Below, piece by piece: positions 16,372 through 25,522 of a stretch of DNA of 64,000 bases. Every line of letters begins with the position of its first letter. The stretch's first letter is position 1. The DNA comes from JAHBVL01 sp963712055 (GTDB lineage Bacteria > Chloroflexota > Chloroflexia > Thermomicrobiales > UBA6265): contig CAVQGN010000001.1 in NCBI GenBank assembly GCA_963712055.1, forward strand, positions 62,001 to 126,000. Reading direction: 5' to 3'. A program made the translations under genes and the position numbers. The notes below the pieces were generated by a model, which was not told the DNA's origin, did no database searches, and saw nothing but the letters and a program-made list of their open reading frames with translations.

Positions 16372-17856
16372 ATGGCTCGAATCATCGCAATCGATCAGGG
16401 AACGTCGTCGTCACGGGCAATTGCGTTCGACGAGTCAGGAACGAAACTCGCCACCGCCCAGCGCGCGTTTCCGCAGTACTACCCCCAACCTGGCTGGGTC
16501 GATCATGATGCTCGCGAAATCTGGGATAGCGTGGTCGAGGTCATCCAGGACGTTGTCTTACAGGCCGGTCTGACCGCCTCCGAAATCGATTGTGTCGGGA
16601 TCACGAATCAGCGCGAAACCACGGTGATCTGGGATCGAGCAACGGGCGAACCACTTGCTCCCGCGATGGTCTGGCAGAGCCGACAGTCGGCACCAGTTGT
16701 CGAGGACATCGCCAAGCGAGGGATGATCAGCACTTTCCAAATCAGGACCGGGTTGGTCCCGGATGCCTATTTCTCAGCGACCAAGATCGCTCTCTTGCTC
16801 GACCAGGATCCGGAACTTCGTGCCAAAGCCGAAGCCGGCGAAGCGTTGTTTGGCACGATCGATTCGTGGTTGGTCTGGAAACTAACCGGTGGTCAGGTAC
16901 ACCGGACCGACATGACCAATGCGTCCAGAACCATGCTGTACGACATCCGCGAACTGGCCTGGTCGCCGGAATTGCTCGCTGACCTGCAGATCCCGATGGC
17001 GATGATGCCAGAAGTCCTCCCGAGTGGGAGCGTTTTCGGAGATATCTCGACTCCATCCGTTCTCGCCGGAATTCCAATCACCGGTATCGCCGGAGACCAG
17101 CATGCCGCCCTCTTTGGTCAGGGTTGCTTCGAGGTAGGTCAGGCCAAGAATACCTATGGAACAGGGTCGTTCGCGCTGATGAATGTGGGCACGGAAGCCG
17201 CGACGTCGGATCATCGACTCTTGTCGACTATCGCCTGGGGACTCGATTCTGGTGTGGTCTACGCGCTCGAAGGAGCGGTTTTCGTGACCGGGTCTGCCGT
17301 GCAGTGGTTGCGGGATGGTCTCGGACTGATCGAGTCGGCCAGTGATGTCGAGGCACTGGCGGCTTCAGTTCAATCGGCTGATGGCGTCGTGTTTGTGCCC
17401 GCGCTGGCTGGTCTCGGCGCGCCAGTGTGGGACCCGGGCGCACGCGGCACGATCATTGGAATTACCCGCGGTACGACCTCTGCTCATATTGCCCGGGCCA
17501 CGCTGGACGGGATCGCGTTTCAGGTCGCTGACGTGCTCGAGGCAATGGCTTCAGACAGCGGCTCAGAGATCACGGAGTTGCGGGTTGACGGCGGCGCAGC
17601 TGCCAACGATCTCCTGCTCCAGCGACAGGCAGATATTCTCGGCGTACCTGTGGTTCGCCCGGTCGAACTCGAAACGACCGCACTCGGTGCGGCCTATCTC
17701 GCGGGATTGACAGCAGGGATCTGGCCCGACCAGCAGGTGATCGCAGAGCACTGGCGTGAGGACCGACGTTTCCTCCCGGCAGGAGATAGCGCGACGCTCG
17801 AGGACGAGCGGACGCAATGGCGAAAAGCCGTGGAACGGGCGAAAGCGTGGGCTTAG
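16372..17856 (+). CDS. glpK: Glycerol kinase
   Basis: Phosphorylates glycerol to glycerol-3-phosphate with ATP. 494 residues, standard. FGGY-kinase motifs: 'IAIDQGTSSSRAIAFDE', 'CVGITNQRETTVIWDR', 'WLVWKLTGGQVHRTDMTNAS', 'GTYGTGSF'-type loop (NTYGTGSFALMN) and 'LRVDGGAAANDLLLQRQADI'. ATG at 16372 with GGGAGGAG upstream. Divergent from aroKB with ~105 bases between; no glpF or glpD adjacent. The 3' end overlaps the convergent DUF697-like gene by 4 bases. Confidence 0.95.
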   Translation: MARIIAIDQGTSSSRAIAFDESGTKLATAQRAFPQYYPQPGWVDHDAREIWDSVVEVIQDVVLQAGLTASEIDCVGITNQRETTVIWDRATGEPLAPAMVWQSRQSAPVVEDIAKRGMISTFQIRTGLVPDAYFSATKIALLLDQDPELRAKAEAGEALFGTIDSWLVWKLTGGQVHRTDMTNASRTMLYDIRELAWSPELLADLQIPMAMMPEVLPSGSVFGDISTPSVLAGIPITGIAGDQHAALFGQGCFEVGQAKNTYGTGSFALMNVGTEAATSDHRLLSTIAWGLDSGVVYALEGAVFVTGSAVQWLRDGLGLIESASDVEALAASVQSADGVVFVPALAGLGAPVWDPGARGTIIGITRGTTSAHIARATLDGIAFQVADVLEAMASDSGSEITELRVDGGAAANDLLLQRQADILGVPVVRPVELETTALGAAYLAGLTAGIWPDQQVIAEHWREDRRFLPAGDSATLEDERTQWRKAVERAKAWA

Positions 17857-18842
17857 TTCGCTCCCGCACCGCTGTAGTTGAAGTCATCTTCAGGCCCGTT
17901 GTCCAGAACCTGGAAATCGACATCCACGGTGCCATTGCGCCTTTTCCAGACTGGGAATGTGCGCGTTTTCACCGACTCCATCCCGAGCTGATAGAAGGTC
18001 TTGATAAGTTCTTTGCTCGGTTTTTCCCCGTAGCGGAAGTAGTAGTCGGTCGATCGCCCGACCGCCACCGTGCCCGAATAGGCGATCGCGACTTTTGGAA
18101 TCGTTCCGGCGGCGAAAGGAAGAAAGGTCACAGCTTCCCGTGCCAGGGTACGCCATATGAGGCCTGTTCCGGCAACCGGGATGATCCCACGGACAAACCC
18201 GGTCGTATCGTGCAGTTCTTCGCCGTGAATCGCAGCCACCTTATAGGCGAGCAAGATCTGGTTTTTGGTGAGGACCAGCATTTCGGCTGACACGGTAGCG
18301 ACGGCGCCAAAGAGGGGCACAATGCTGGGGATATTGGCGATCAGCGCGAACTGACCATTGGCCATCGCGGTTTCGTTGATGACGCGAGTCACCGCCTGAT
18401 CGCGGAAACCCGGCATATGGCGGCCAAAGGAGGGCACCCGCTCTGGCAGTTTGCTGAAGATCCGGTTTCTGACCGCACGATTTGCTTTGCGATCGGTTGG
18501 GTCAGCGCCCACAAACGGAACCACCGCCTGATCCGGATAGGTTCGCTTGAGTTCGTCGTAATAGAGACGCGATTCTGGTTTCGTTTCAGGGTCGAAAAGT
18601 ACGATTGACTCGTACGCCCCCAAACGAGAAACCGGAACTCCCATCTCGAGAACGGTGACGTACGGCGAATATGCCTCCCCGGATAGCTGCTCGGCCAGCG
18701 CGACTCCGGCATCATGATCGTCTGAAAGCACGAGCATCAGTGGCGGTCGCTCAGCTTCGACGCGCACGTCGTCGAAACTCAGTTCCTTCATGACCGACAT
18801 TATGGCTCTGGCGTTCCCCAGCGGGTTCATTTTTCTGAGCAT
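17853..18842 (-). CDS. DUF697/YcjF-like membrane-associated protein
   Basis: 329 residues. The N-terminal ~130 residues look like a degenerate GTPase-like fold (alternating beta strands, 'PPLMLVLSDDHDAGVALAEQL') without a P-loop. The central/C-terminal part has long hydrophobic stretches, 'FALIANIPSIVPLFGAVATV' and 'LPFAAGTIPKVAIAYSGTVA', as in DUF697 proteins, which follow dynamin-like or Era-like GTPase domains. ATG at 18842 shares a base with the moeA stop (a GTG at 18845 is the alternative), so it is likely co-expressed with moeA. Function unknown. Confidence 0.6.
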   Translation of the reverse strand: MLRKMNPLGNARAIMSVMKELSFDDVRVEAERPPLMLVLSDDHDAGVALAEQLSGEAYSPYVTVLEMGVPVSRLGAYESIVLFDPETKPESRLYYDELKRTYPDQAVVPFVGADPTDRKANRAVRNRIFSKLPERVPSFGRHMPGFRDQAVTRVINETAMANGQFALIANIPSIVPLFGAVATVSAEMLVLTKNQILLAYKVAAIHGEELHDTTGFVRGIIPVAGTGLIWRTLAREAVTFLPFAAGTIPKVAIAYSGTVAVGRSTDYYFRYGEKPSKELIKTFYQLGMESVKTRTFPVWKRRNGTVDVDFQVLDNGPEDDFNYSGAGAN

Positions 18843-20185
18843 CACGATTCCGTTTCTGCGTGGCTGCTGATGGTGTTTGGGACGAAGCTCCCGATCAATG
18901 ATGACGCATCTAGCGGTTGGACATCGAAAATCGAGCCGACCTCGGCCACTTCCAACGTTTCTGGAATGATGAGCAATGCGTTCGCACGAACGAGCGACGT
19001 CAGTACGCCGGCCCCCTGGTCACCGGCAGTCCGGACCGTGAACCCGTCTTCCGGGTTGCCTTCGAGGACGGCCCGAACGTAGTGGCGTCGATGACCGCGA
19101 TTGTCGAGGTGTTCGAGTAATCGGGCTTTGACTGTTTCACGCTCCACCTGCACGTGGCCAAGCATCTTGCGAATTGCTGGACGAGCAAACTGCTCGAACG
19201 AGACAGCCGCCGCCACTGGATTCCCGGGCAGACCGATCAGCGGAGTCGATCCGATCTGACCAAAGGCGAGCGGTTTTCCTGGTTTCATCCGAACTTGCCA
19301 TATCGCTATCGAGCCCTCGGCCTGCAGCACGTCCTTGACCATGTCGTAATCCCCGAGTGAGACACCACCCGAGGTCACAATCAAGTCAGCGGTGGCGGCA
19401 CGGTGCAATCGTTCAGTCAGATCTGCCCGATCATCACGAGCAATCCCCAGCATTACCGGTTCCGCACCGGCTTGCTGTACCATCGCGGCAATCGTGAAGC
19501 TATTGCTGTCGCGAATCATCCCCTCGGCCAGGTCGGCTGAACCTGCGACGACCTCATTGCCGGTCGAAAGCACGGCCACGCGTGGACGGCGATGGACAGA
19601 GACCCGCATCTCTCCCAGCGCCGCGAGCAAACCGATTTCCTGCGGCCGCAGACAGGTGCCGGCGAACAATACGGTCGTTCCGCGCTCGACATCCTCGCCA
19701 GCTGGGCGCACGTTGTCCCACGGTTTGACAGGACGGCAGACGCCGATGCTATCGGTGGTGGAGGTTTGAGCGCCAGTAGCTTCGTCGGTTTCTTCGAAAC
19801 GAACGACAGCATCGGCGCCGTCTGGCATGGGAGCGCCGGTCATGATCCGGACTGCTTCACCGCTGCCAACTGGCACACGGGCGGGTTCACCGGCGGCAAC
19901 CCGGTCGACCACCGTCAGACGTAACGGCGCTTCCCATGTCGCCGTTCCGGTATCAATCGCCCGGACCGCAAAACCATCCATCGCGGAATTCCGGAACGGC
20001 GGGATCGATTCCGACGCTACGATGTCCATGGTCGTGACCAGGCCTAGCGCTTCGAGAATGGGCAGATCAATCCCTTCGAGCGGTTCGACGGCGCCAAGCG
20101 CCCGGGCGAGCGCCGCGTCGACGCTCACCATCCGTTCGATCTGCTCCCAGGGTCGTTCGATTAACGGCGTGTCTGGCTCAGGCAT
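18842..20185 (-). CDS. moeA: Molybdopterin molybdenumtransferase
   Basis: Inserts molybdenum into adenylylated molybdopterin. 447 residues. 'PPFRNSAMDGFAVRAID' (substrate loop), 'GEAVRIMTGAPMPDGADAVV', 'VTSGGVSLGDYDMVKDVL' (MoaB/Mog domain) and 'PLIGLPGNPVAAAVSFEQF' are textbook MoeA signatures. ATG at 20185 with AGGAG upstream. It follows mdh by 26 bases and overlaps the DUF697-like gene downstream. No other moa/mog genes are in the window. Confidence 0.94.
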   Translation of the reverse strand: MPEPDTPLIERPWEQIERMVSVDAALARALGAVEPLEGIDLPILEALGLVTTMDIVASESIPPFRNSAMDGFAVRAIDTGTATWEAPLRLTVVDRVAAGEPARVPVGSGEAVRIMTGAPMPDGADAVVRFEETDEATGAQTSTTDSIGVCRPVKPWDNVRPAGEDVERGTTVLFAGTCLRPQEIGLLAALGEMRVSVHRRPRVAVLSTGNEVVAGSADLAEGMIRDSNSFTIAAMVQQAGAEPVMLGIARDDRADLTERLHRAATADLIVTSGGVSLGDYDMVKDVLQAEGSIAIWQVRMKPGKPLAFGQIGSTPLIGLPGNPVAAAVSFEQFARPAIRKMLGHVQVERETVKARLLEHLDNRGHRRHYVRAVLEGNPEDGFTVRTAGDQGAGVLTSLVRANALLIIPETLEVAEVGSIFDVQPLDASSLIGSFVPNTISSHAETES

Positions 20186-20211
20186 ATCGCTCCTGTCGTC
20201 GCGACAGCGGG

Positions 20212-21159
20212 TCAGGCGTCGTTCTGCATCCCGGCCATGGCATCGACCAGACCCTGCACCGAATTCGCGGAGTTGTTCAGCGCGGTCTGCTCTGCTGCGG
20301 TCAGGTTCAATTCGTATATGTGTTCAACACCGTTTTCGCCCAGTTTGATTGGCACACCGACAAACAGACCGCTGATCCCATATTCCCCCTGAAGCATCAC
20401 GCTGCATGGCAGGACGCGTTTCTTGTCGAGCAGGATCGAATCGACCATCTCAACGGTTGACGTGCCAGGCGCGTAGTAGGCGCTGCCAGTCTTGAGCAAC
20501 CCGACGATTTCAGCACCACCGTTGGCGGTCCGATCCTCAATCGCCTTGACGCGGTCAGCCGAAAAGAGCTCCGTGATCGGCACTCCGGCGACAGTCGAAT
20601 AACGGGAAAGGGGAACCATGGTGTCGCCATGTCCGCCAAGTACCAGAGCAGTCACATCTTCAACCGAAACGCCGGCTTCCATGGCAATGAAGGTGCGGAA
20701 TCGGGCGGAATCGAGAACGCCCGCCATACCGATCACTCGATCCCGGGGCAAGCCAGCGTTATCGAACGCGACGTGGCACATGGCATCGAGCGGATTCGAG
20801 ACAACGATCAGAATCGCATCGGGTGACTGGGAGACGACTTGCTCGGTCACCGATTTGACGATTCCCATGTTGGTGCGGAGCAGATCGTCACGGCTCATCC
20901 CGGGTTTACGGGCGATACCTGACGTGATGACAACGACGTCCGATCCGGCAGTTTCCTCGTATCCGTTCGAACCGACGAGTGATGTATCGAACTGCTGTAG
21001 CGGACCGACTTGCATCAGATCGAGCGCTTTGCCTTGTGGCAAGCCTTCGACAATGTCGACCAGAACGACATCGGCGTAGTCCCGGAGCGCGACCATCTGG
21101 GCGACTGTTCCCCCAACCATTCCGGCGCCGACGACAGTGACCTTGGGTCTCGTGCTCAT
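20212..21159 (-). CDS. mdh: Malate dehydrogenase (LDH-like type)
   Basis: NAD-dependent malate/oxaloacetate interconversion. 315 residues. 'VTVVGAGMVGGTVAQMVA' is the Rossmann loop with Asp at the end of strand 2 (VLVDIVEG). 'GIARKPGMSRDDLL' carries the Arg residues that favour malate over lactate. 'VSNPLDAMCHVAF' and catalytic 'LGGHGDTMVPL' follow. The start at ATG 21159 has AAGGAA upstream and gives the normal N-terminus; a frame to 21207 is an extension. First gene of the mdh-moeA-DUF697 cluster. Confidence 0.94.
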   Translation of the reverse strand: MSTRPKVTVVGAGMVGGTVAQMVALRDYADVVLVDIVEGLPQGKALDLMQVGPLQQFDTSLVGSNGYEETAGSDVVVITSGIARKPGMSRDDLLRTNMGIVKSVTEQVVSQSPDAILIVVSNPLDAMCHVAFDNAGLPRDRVIGMAGVLDSARFRTFIAMEAGVSVEDVTALVLGGHGDTMVPLSRYSTVAGVPITELFSADRVKAIEDRTANGGAEIVGLLKTGSAYYAPGTSTVEMVDSILLDKKRVLPCSVMLQGEYGISGLFVGVPIKLGENGVEHIYELNLTAAEQTALNNSANSVQGLVDAMAGMQNDA

Positions 21160-21325
21160 GCCATTTCCTTCCCGGGAATAATCTGATTTCACTCGTGCTA
21201 GACACATTCAGGCGCAAAATCCGCTTTAGCGCCGTGCAATAGTCATAGTATAAGGTGGAAAAACCGATACTCCGGGGGACAAGGAGACTGCGTTGCTCTG
21301 CCTTCGGATTGTGAACGAGGTTCTG

Positions 21326-22621
21326 ATGCGCACCGTTTCTGTTCCGCTCGGAAAAAACACTGTCGATGTCGCAATTCCCGCCGGCTATGACCTCATCCTC
21401 GCCGGTGGCGAGTCGGCCCCATCGTTGACAGATCCTGTATCTGCCGCCGCTGAAGCCGTGTTAGCACCTATTGATTCGCTTCCACTGGCTGAGCTTGCCA
21501 AAGTGGGCTACAAGGTGGTAATCGCCGTGACGGATGCGACCCGGGAATGCCCGGATTCGCTCCTCGTTCCACCGATGCTTCGTGAACTGGAACGGGCTGG
21601 TGTGCGAGACGAAGACATCACGATTCTGGTCGCGGTCGGTACTCATCGCGCGAGCACGCAGCCCGAAAAGGTCGCCAAACTCGGCTCCGGGATCGTTGAT
21701 CGATACCGGGTTGTCGATCATGACCCATTCGATACTGAAGGCTTGGTTGGCACAGGGGTCGAGGTCGGAGGACAGGAAGTCCGTCTGAATCGGTTGATCG
21801 TCGAAGCCGATCTCGTGCTATCGACTGGACGGGTCGAACCGCACCAATATGCTGGTTATAGCGGCGGTGGCAAAACGGTAGCAATCGGGTGCGCAGCCGA
21901 AACGGTGATTCAGTACACCCACGGCCCCGCGATGCTCGATCTTCCGGGCACCAGGTTAGGGAATCTCAGCGGGAACCCCTTTCAGGATGCGGTCAGGGAG
22001 GTGTCGAGGGCGGCGAAGGTCCGTTTTGTGGCAAATTGCGTCATCGATGACCTCGGCAACCTCATCGCGATAGCCTACGGAGACCCCTTCGCGGTGCAGG
22101 ATGGATTGGCGGCGATCGCAGCACCGATCTATCTCTCGCATCTCGACGGTCAAGCTGATATTGCCATTGCCGGTGTCGGGTATCCAAAGGACGAGAACCT
22201 CTACCAGGCCTCGCGGGCGGCGAGTTATCTCCAGTTCGGACCCGTTCCCGCTGTCCGCAAAGGAGGGGTGATCATCGTTCCGGCAACGTGTCCGGAAGGT
22301 GCCGGGCAGGGAATTGGCGAACAACGGTTTGCCGCAGCAATGCAGGAGACTGGCGGCCATCAAGCGATGGTCGACCGGCTTCGTAGTGGCGAATTTCTGC
22401 CCGGCGAGCAACGGGCCTATGTGATGGCGCGCGTGCTCGAGCACGCTACGGTGATATTCGCGGGTCTCCACTATCCTGACGAAGCGGCTGCGATGGGATT
22501 CGAGGTCGCGCCGACGGTGGAAGCTGCGATCGAGCGGGCTACGGATATCGTAGGGGAGACGGGGCGGCTGCTGGTGGTACCTCATGCGTTGTTGACGGTG
22601 CCAGTGGTCGCGCTGTCATGA
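21326..22621 (+). CDS. LarA-family nickel-pincer racemase/epimerase-like protein
   Basis: 431 residues, related to lactate racemase LarA and the wider LarA family that uses the nickel-pincer nucleotide (NPN) cofactor for alpha-hydroxyacid racemisation. 'VAVGTHRAST' holds the first conserved His. 'EPHQYAGYSGGGKTVAIG' holds the second His and Lys183, equivalent to the NPN-attaching Lys184 of the Lactobacillus enzyme. The ATG at 21326 has AACGAGG upstream; an earlier TTG at 21293 is weaker. The cofactor-synthesis gene larE lies 3.3 kb downstream, larB/larC are not in the window. The stop overlaps the PHP gene (ATGA). Substrate uncertain. Confidence 0.8.
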   Translation: MRTVSVPLGKNTVDVAIPAGYDLILAGGESAPSLTDPVSAAAEAVLAPIDSLPLAELAKVGYKVVIAVTDATRECPDSLLVPPMLRELERAGVRDEDITILVAVGTHRASTQPEKVAKLGSGIVDRYRVVDHDPFDTEGLVGTGVEVGGQEVRLNRLIVEADLVLSTGRVEPHQYAGYSGGGKTVAIGCAAETVIQYTHGPAMLDLPGTRLGNLSGNPFQDAVREVSRAAKVRFVANCVIDDLGNLIAIAYGDPFAVQDGLAAIAAPIYLSHLDGQADIAIAGVGYPKDENLYQASRAASYLQFGPVPAVRKGGVIIVPATCPEGAGQGIGEQRFAAAMQETGGHQAMVDRLRSGEFLPGEQRAYVMARVLEHATVIFAGLHYPDEAAAMGFEVAPTVEAAIERATDIVGETGRLLVVPHALLTVPVVALS

Positions 22622-23424
22622 CCTTACTCCCACCGGCGGAATGGCCGTTGACTGATCTCCACGCACACATCATCGCCGGCGTCGACGATGGACCCAGAAC
22701 GGACGCTGACACCGCGAATCTCCTCAGAGCAGCGCGATCGCTCGGAATCACGACTATGGTCGCCACTCCTCATCTCAAACATGGACTCGATGCTGGTTAT
22801 GCCCGCAAGATTGATGAAGCAAGAATTCAGGCCGAGATCATCGCTGCCGCCGAAGGAATGCAACTTGAGCAAGGGTTCGAGGTCCTGATCCTTCCCGATC
22901 TTCCTCGACGGATTGATGCTGGCGAAAAGCTGACTCTCGCCGACACTAGAACCATGCTTGTGGAACTCCCGTTTGAGCAATGGCCCCTCTACACCGACGC
23001 TGTTCTCTTCGAACTCGAAACCCGCGGTATCCGTCCGTTGATGGCACATCCAGAACGCTATCTTCCCGCGATCGACGACCCGTCGCTCGTGCTCGAACTC
23101 GCAGACAAGGGTGTAGCGATGCAGGTGACATGGTCGAGTTTGACTGGAGTGTCGGGCAAGGGAGCGCGGAACCTGGCGCATATGCTCATCGAGCGCAACC
23201 TCGTCGATGTCATGGCCACAGACGCTCACTCTGTCGGACGACGTCTGAAAGCGATCCCCGAGGCTTTGTCCACGCTGATCGGATGGGTGGGCGAAAAACG
23301 GGCCTGGGAGATGGCGGTTGCAAATCCGCTCGCGATTTTGAACGATGACGAGTTGCTCCCGCCGAGTCCGATAGAACCGTCCAGCGGTGCGACGACCCCG
23401 AAAGGAAAACGCTGGTTCGGCTGA
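22618..23424 (+). CDS. PHP-type tyrosine phosphatase, CpsB/YwqE-like
   Basis: 268 residues of the PHP metallophosphatase fold. 'TDLHAHIIAGVDDGPRT' is the diagnostic metal-binding start of the CpsB/CapC/YwqE group, followed by 'MVATPHLKHG', 'LMAHPERYLP' and 'VMATDAHSVGRR'. Such enzymes dephosphorylate tyrosine kinases that control exopolysaccharide export. No kinase or polysaccharide genes are next to it here, so partner and role remain open. Coupled to the LarA-like gene by a 4-base overlap and followed by tRNA-Asn. Confidence 0.8.
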   Translation: MTLLPPAEWPLTDLHAHIIAGVDDGPRTDADTANLLRAARSLGITTMVATPHLKHGLDAGYARKIDEARIQAEIIAAAEGMQLEQGFEVLILPDLPRRIDAGEKLTLADTRTMLVELPFEQWPLYTDAVLFELETRGIRPLMAHPERYLPAIDDPSLVLELADKGVAMQVTWSSLTGVSGKGARNLAHMLIERNLVDVMATDAHSVGRRLKAIPEALSTLIGWVGEKRAWEMAVANPLAILNDDELLPPSPIEPSSGATTPKGKRWFG

Positions 23425-23442
23425 ATCGAAACCTCCCGACTA

Positions 23443-23451
23443 TGCTAAAAT
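23443..23451 (+). promoter_or_regulatory. Extended -10 promoter for tRNA-Asn
   Basis: TG-C-TAAAAT, an extended -10 element, 24 bases before the tRNA 5' end, leaving room for a short leader that RNase P would remove. No convincing -35. It sits just after the PHP gene stop. Confidence 0.4.
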
Positions 23452-23475
23452 CGTCAGCCGTGTGGAACGGCACGA

Positions 23476-23547
23476 TCCGCGATAGCTCAACGGTAGAGCG
23501 TCCGGCTGTTAACCGGTAGGTTCCAGGTTCGAATCCTGGTCGCGGAG
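23476..23547 (+). tRNA. tRNA-Asn (anticodon GTT)
   Basis: 72-base cloverleaf: acceptor TCCGCGA / TCGCGGA, D arm GCTC...GAGC, anticodon loop CTGTTAA with GTT at 23508-23510, T arm CCAGG-TTCGAAT-CCTGG, discriminator G. The 3' CCA is not encoded. The outermost anticodon-stem pair (T23501/T23517) is mismatched. Confidence 0.95.
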
Positions 23548-23609
23548 CCGAAGAGAACGTCGGGGCAACTTGCTCCGGCGTTTGTTGTAGTCAGCAGGGC
23601 AGGTGAACG

Positions 23610-25094
23610 ATGACCGAAATGATTCGAAACTACATCGACGGCCAGTGGGTAGAGTCGAAGACCGGAGAAAGCTACCAGCGTTTCAATCCCGCCAATGGTG
23701 AGGTGGTCGCGACCTATACCCGGAGCAATGCTGGTGATGTCCACGCGGCGGTCGAAGCCGCCAAGGAGGCCTTCAAGTCCTGGCGGTTGGTTCCGGCTCC
23801 CAAACGGGGTGAAATGCTTTTCGACGCTGCCAGGATCCTCGAAAACCGCAAAGAGCAGTATGCCCGGGAAATGACGGAAGAGATGGGCAAGGTCCTGGCC
23901 GAAGCGAGAGGTGACGTACAGGAAGCCATTGACATGACCTATTACATGGCTGGCGAAGGACGACGCCTTTACGGGCAAACAACGCCGTCCGAGCTGCCGA
24001 GCAAGTTCAATATGTCGGTCAAGAAACCGATCGGTATCGCCGGCATCATCACCCCATGGAATTTCCCGATGGCGATTCCGTCCTGGAAGATCACCCCAGC
24101 CTTGATCGCTGGCAACACAGTCGTGTTCAAACCCGCTTCGTTCACGCCCCGGATGGCTGCTCGCTTTGTCGAGGTTCTCGAGGAAGCCGGGATCCCGGCT
24201 GGCGTCGTCAATCTGGTCATCGGCGGTGGCGAGGAAGTTGGGGATGCGATCGTCGAGCATCCTGATGTCGCGCTGATTTCGTTTACCGGTTCGACGCAAA
24301 CCGGTCTGTCTGTAGCCGAACGAGCTGCCCGCGGCAATAAACGCTGCTCGCTGGAAATGGGGGGTAAGAATGCGGTCATCGTTATGGACGACGCTGACCT
24401 CGATCTCGCCACCGACGGCATACTCTGGAGCGCTTTCGGAACGTCCGGTCAGCGGTGCACCGCAGCCAGCCGGGTGGTCGTCCATCGCTCCGTCCAGAAA
24501 GAGCTCGTAGACCGTTTGATCGCGGGAGCCAGTGGTTTGCGGATGGGCAATGGACTGGATGAACAGGTCCAGGTCGGACCTGTTGTCAGCGAAGGGCAGC
24601 TGAACCGCGTGCATGAGTATGTGACGATTGGAAGTCGCGAAGGCGCGGTGGTAGCCACTGGCGGTGAGATCATGACTGCAGGTGATCTCTCTGGTGGACA
24701 CTATCACCAGCCAACGATCTTCGACGATGTCAAAGCCGACATGCGGGTCGCCCAGGAAGAGATCTTCGGACCTGTGACTTCGATCATCCCGGTCGACTCG
24801 CTCGATGAAGCGATCGACGTGGTCAACGGTGTCGAATACGGGCTGTCAGCGTCGATTTTCACCCAGGACATCAATAAGGCCTACACCGCCATGCGGGACA
24901 TCTTCACCGGCATTCTCTATGTCAACGCTGGCACGATCGGGGCGGAGATTCATCTGCCATTCGGTGGAACGAAAGCCACCGGCAACGGGCACCGCGAAGC
25001 TGGAACGGCCACGCTCGATTTTTACACCGAGTGGCAAAGTGTCTATGTCGATTTCAGTGGGAAACTGCAGCGGGCGCAGATCGACAACCAGTAG
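23610..25094 (+). CDS. NAD(P)-dependent aldehyde dehydrogenase
   Basis: 494 residues of the ALDH superfamily. 'GIITPWNFPMAIPSWKI' (substrate/cofactor), 'SFTGSTQTGLSVAERAA', the general base Glu in 'LEMGGKNAVIV', the nucleophile Cys in 'GTSGQRCTAASRV' and 'EEIFGPVTSIIPV' are all intact. The C-terminal 'GHREAGTATLDFYTEWQSV' resembles ketoglutarate-semialdehyde and related semialdehyde dehydrogenases, but substrate cannot be assigned. ATG at 23610 with AGGTGA upstream. Appears monocistronic, followed by the repeat cluster. Confidence 0.9.
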   Translation: MTEMIRNYIDGQWVESKTGESYQRFNPANGEVVATYTRSNAGDVHAAVEAAKEAFKSWRLVPAPKRGEMLFDAARILENRKEQYAREMTEEMGKVLAEARGDVQEAIDMTYYMAGEGRRLYGQTTPSELPSKFNMSVKKPIGIAGIITPWNFPMAIPSWKITPALIAGNTVVFKPASFTPRMAARFVEVLEEAGIPAGVVNLVIGGGEEVGDAIVEHPDVALISFTGSTQTGLSVAERAARGNKRCSLEMGGKNAVIVMDDADLDLATDGILWSAFGTSGQRCTAASRVVVHRSVQKELVDRLIAGASGLRMGNGLDEQVQVGPVVSEGQLNRVHEYVTIGSREGAVVATGGEIMTAGDLSGGHYHQPTIFDDVKADMRVAQEEIFGPVTSIIPVDSLDEAIDVVNGVEYGLSASIFTQDINKAYTAMRDIFTGILYVNAGTIGAEIHLPFGGTKATGNGHREAGTATLDFYTEWQSVYVDFSGKLQRAQIDNQ

Positions 25095-25122
25095 GTCGGA
25101 GTGACGCACGGTCCAGCCAGGT

Positions 25123-25497
25123 GTCATGCTGAGGCACGAAGCATCTCGTGGTGAGCTGGGCGATTGGCTGGTCCTTGAGCGTTGGGAACTAGAGATTCCT
25201 CGACAAGCTCGGAATGACAGTTGCTGGGCCGCGTGATGGGCTGGCCCTTGAGCGTCGGAACCAAGAGATTCCTCGACAGGCTCGGAATGACAGCTGTTGT
25301 CATGCTGAGGCACGAAGCATCTCTTGGTGAGCTGGGCGATAGGCTGGCCCTTGAGCGTCGGAACTAGAGATTCCTCGACAGGCTCGGAATGACAGCTGTT
25401 GTCATGCTGAGGCACGAAGCATCTCGTGGTGAGCTGGGCGATGGCTTGTTCTTGAGCGTTGGGAACTAGAGATTCCTCGACAAGCTCGGAATGACAG
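25123..25497. repeat. Tandem cluster of a palindromic intergenic repeat (3 full and 1 partial copy)
   Basis: Copies at about 25123-25220, 25221-25293 (lacking the left end), 25299-25394 and 25400-25497. Each starts GTCATGCTGAGGCACGAAGC and ends GACAAGCTCGGAATGACAG or a close variant, so the two ends are imperfect inverted repeats that can fold into a long hairpin. On the minus strand it encodes spurious peptides of the 'CHSEPVEESL' type. The same motif occurs widely in bacterial intergenic DNA, so it is probably a non-autonomous dispersed element. It fills the gap between the aldehyde dehydrogenase and rrf2 genes. Confidence 0.8.
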
Positions 25498-25522
25498 TTG
25501 CTGGCGCAGGCTAGGTTCAGCG

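Noticed and set aside
21240..21265. Promoter-like TATACT/TATAAG boxes between mdh and the LarA-like gene
   Set aside because: No acceptable -35 or extended -10 at proper spacing for either direction.
23487..24707. 406-codon minus-strand frame
   Set aside because: Antisense to the aldehyde dehydrogenase and reaches into tRNA-Asn.
25123..25497. Insertion sequence or CRISPR
   Set aside because: No transposase frame, no target duplication recognised, and copies are adjacent without spacers.
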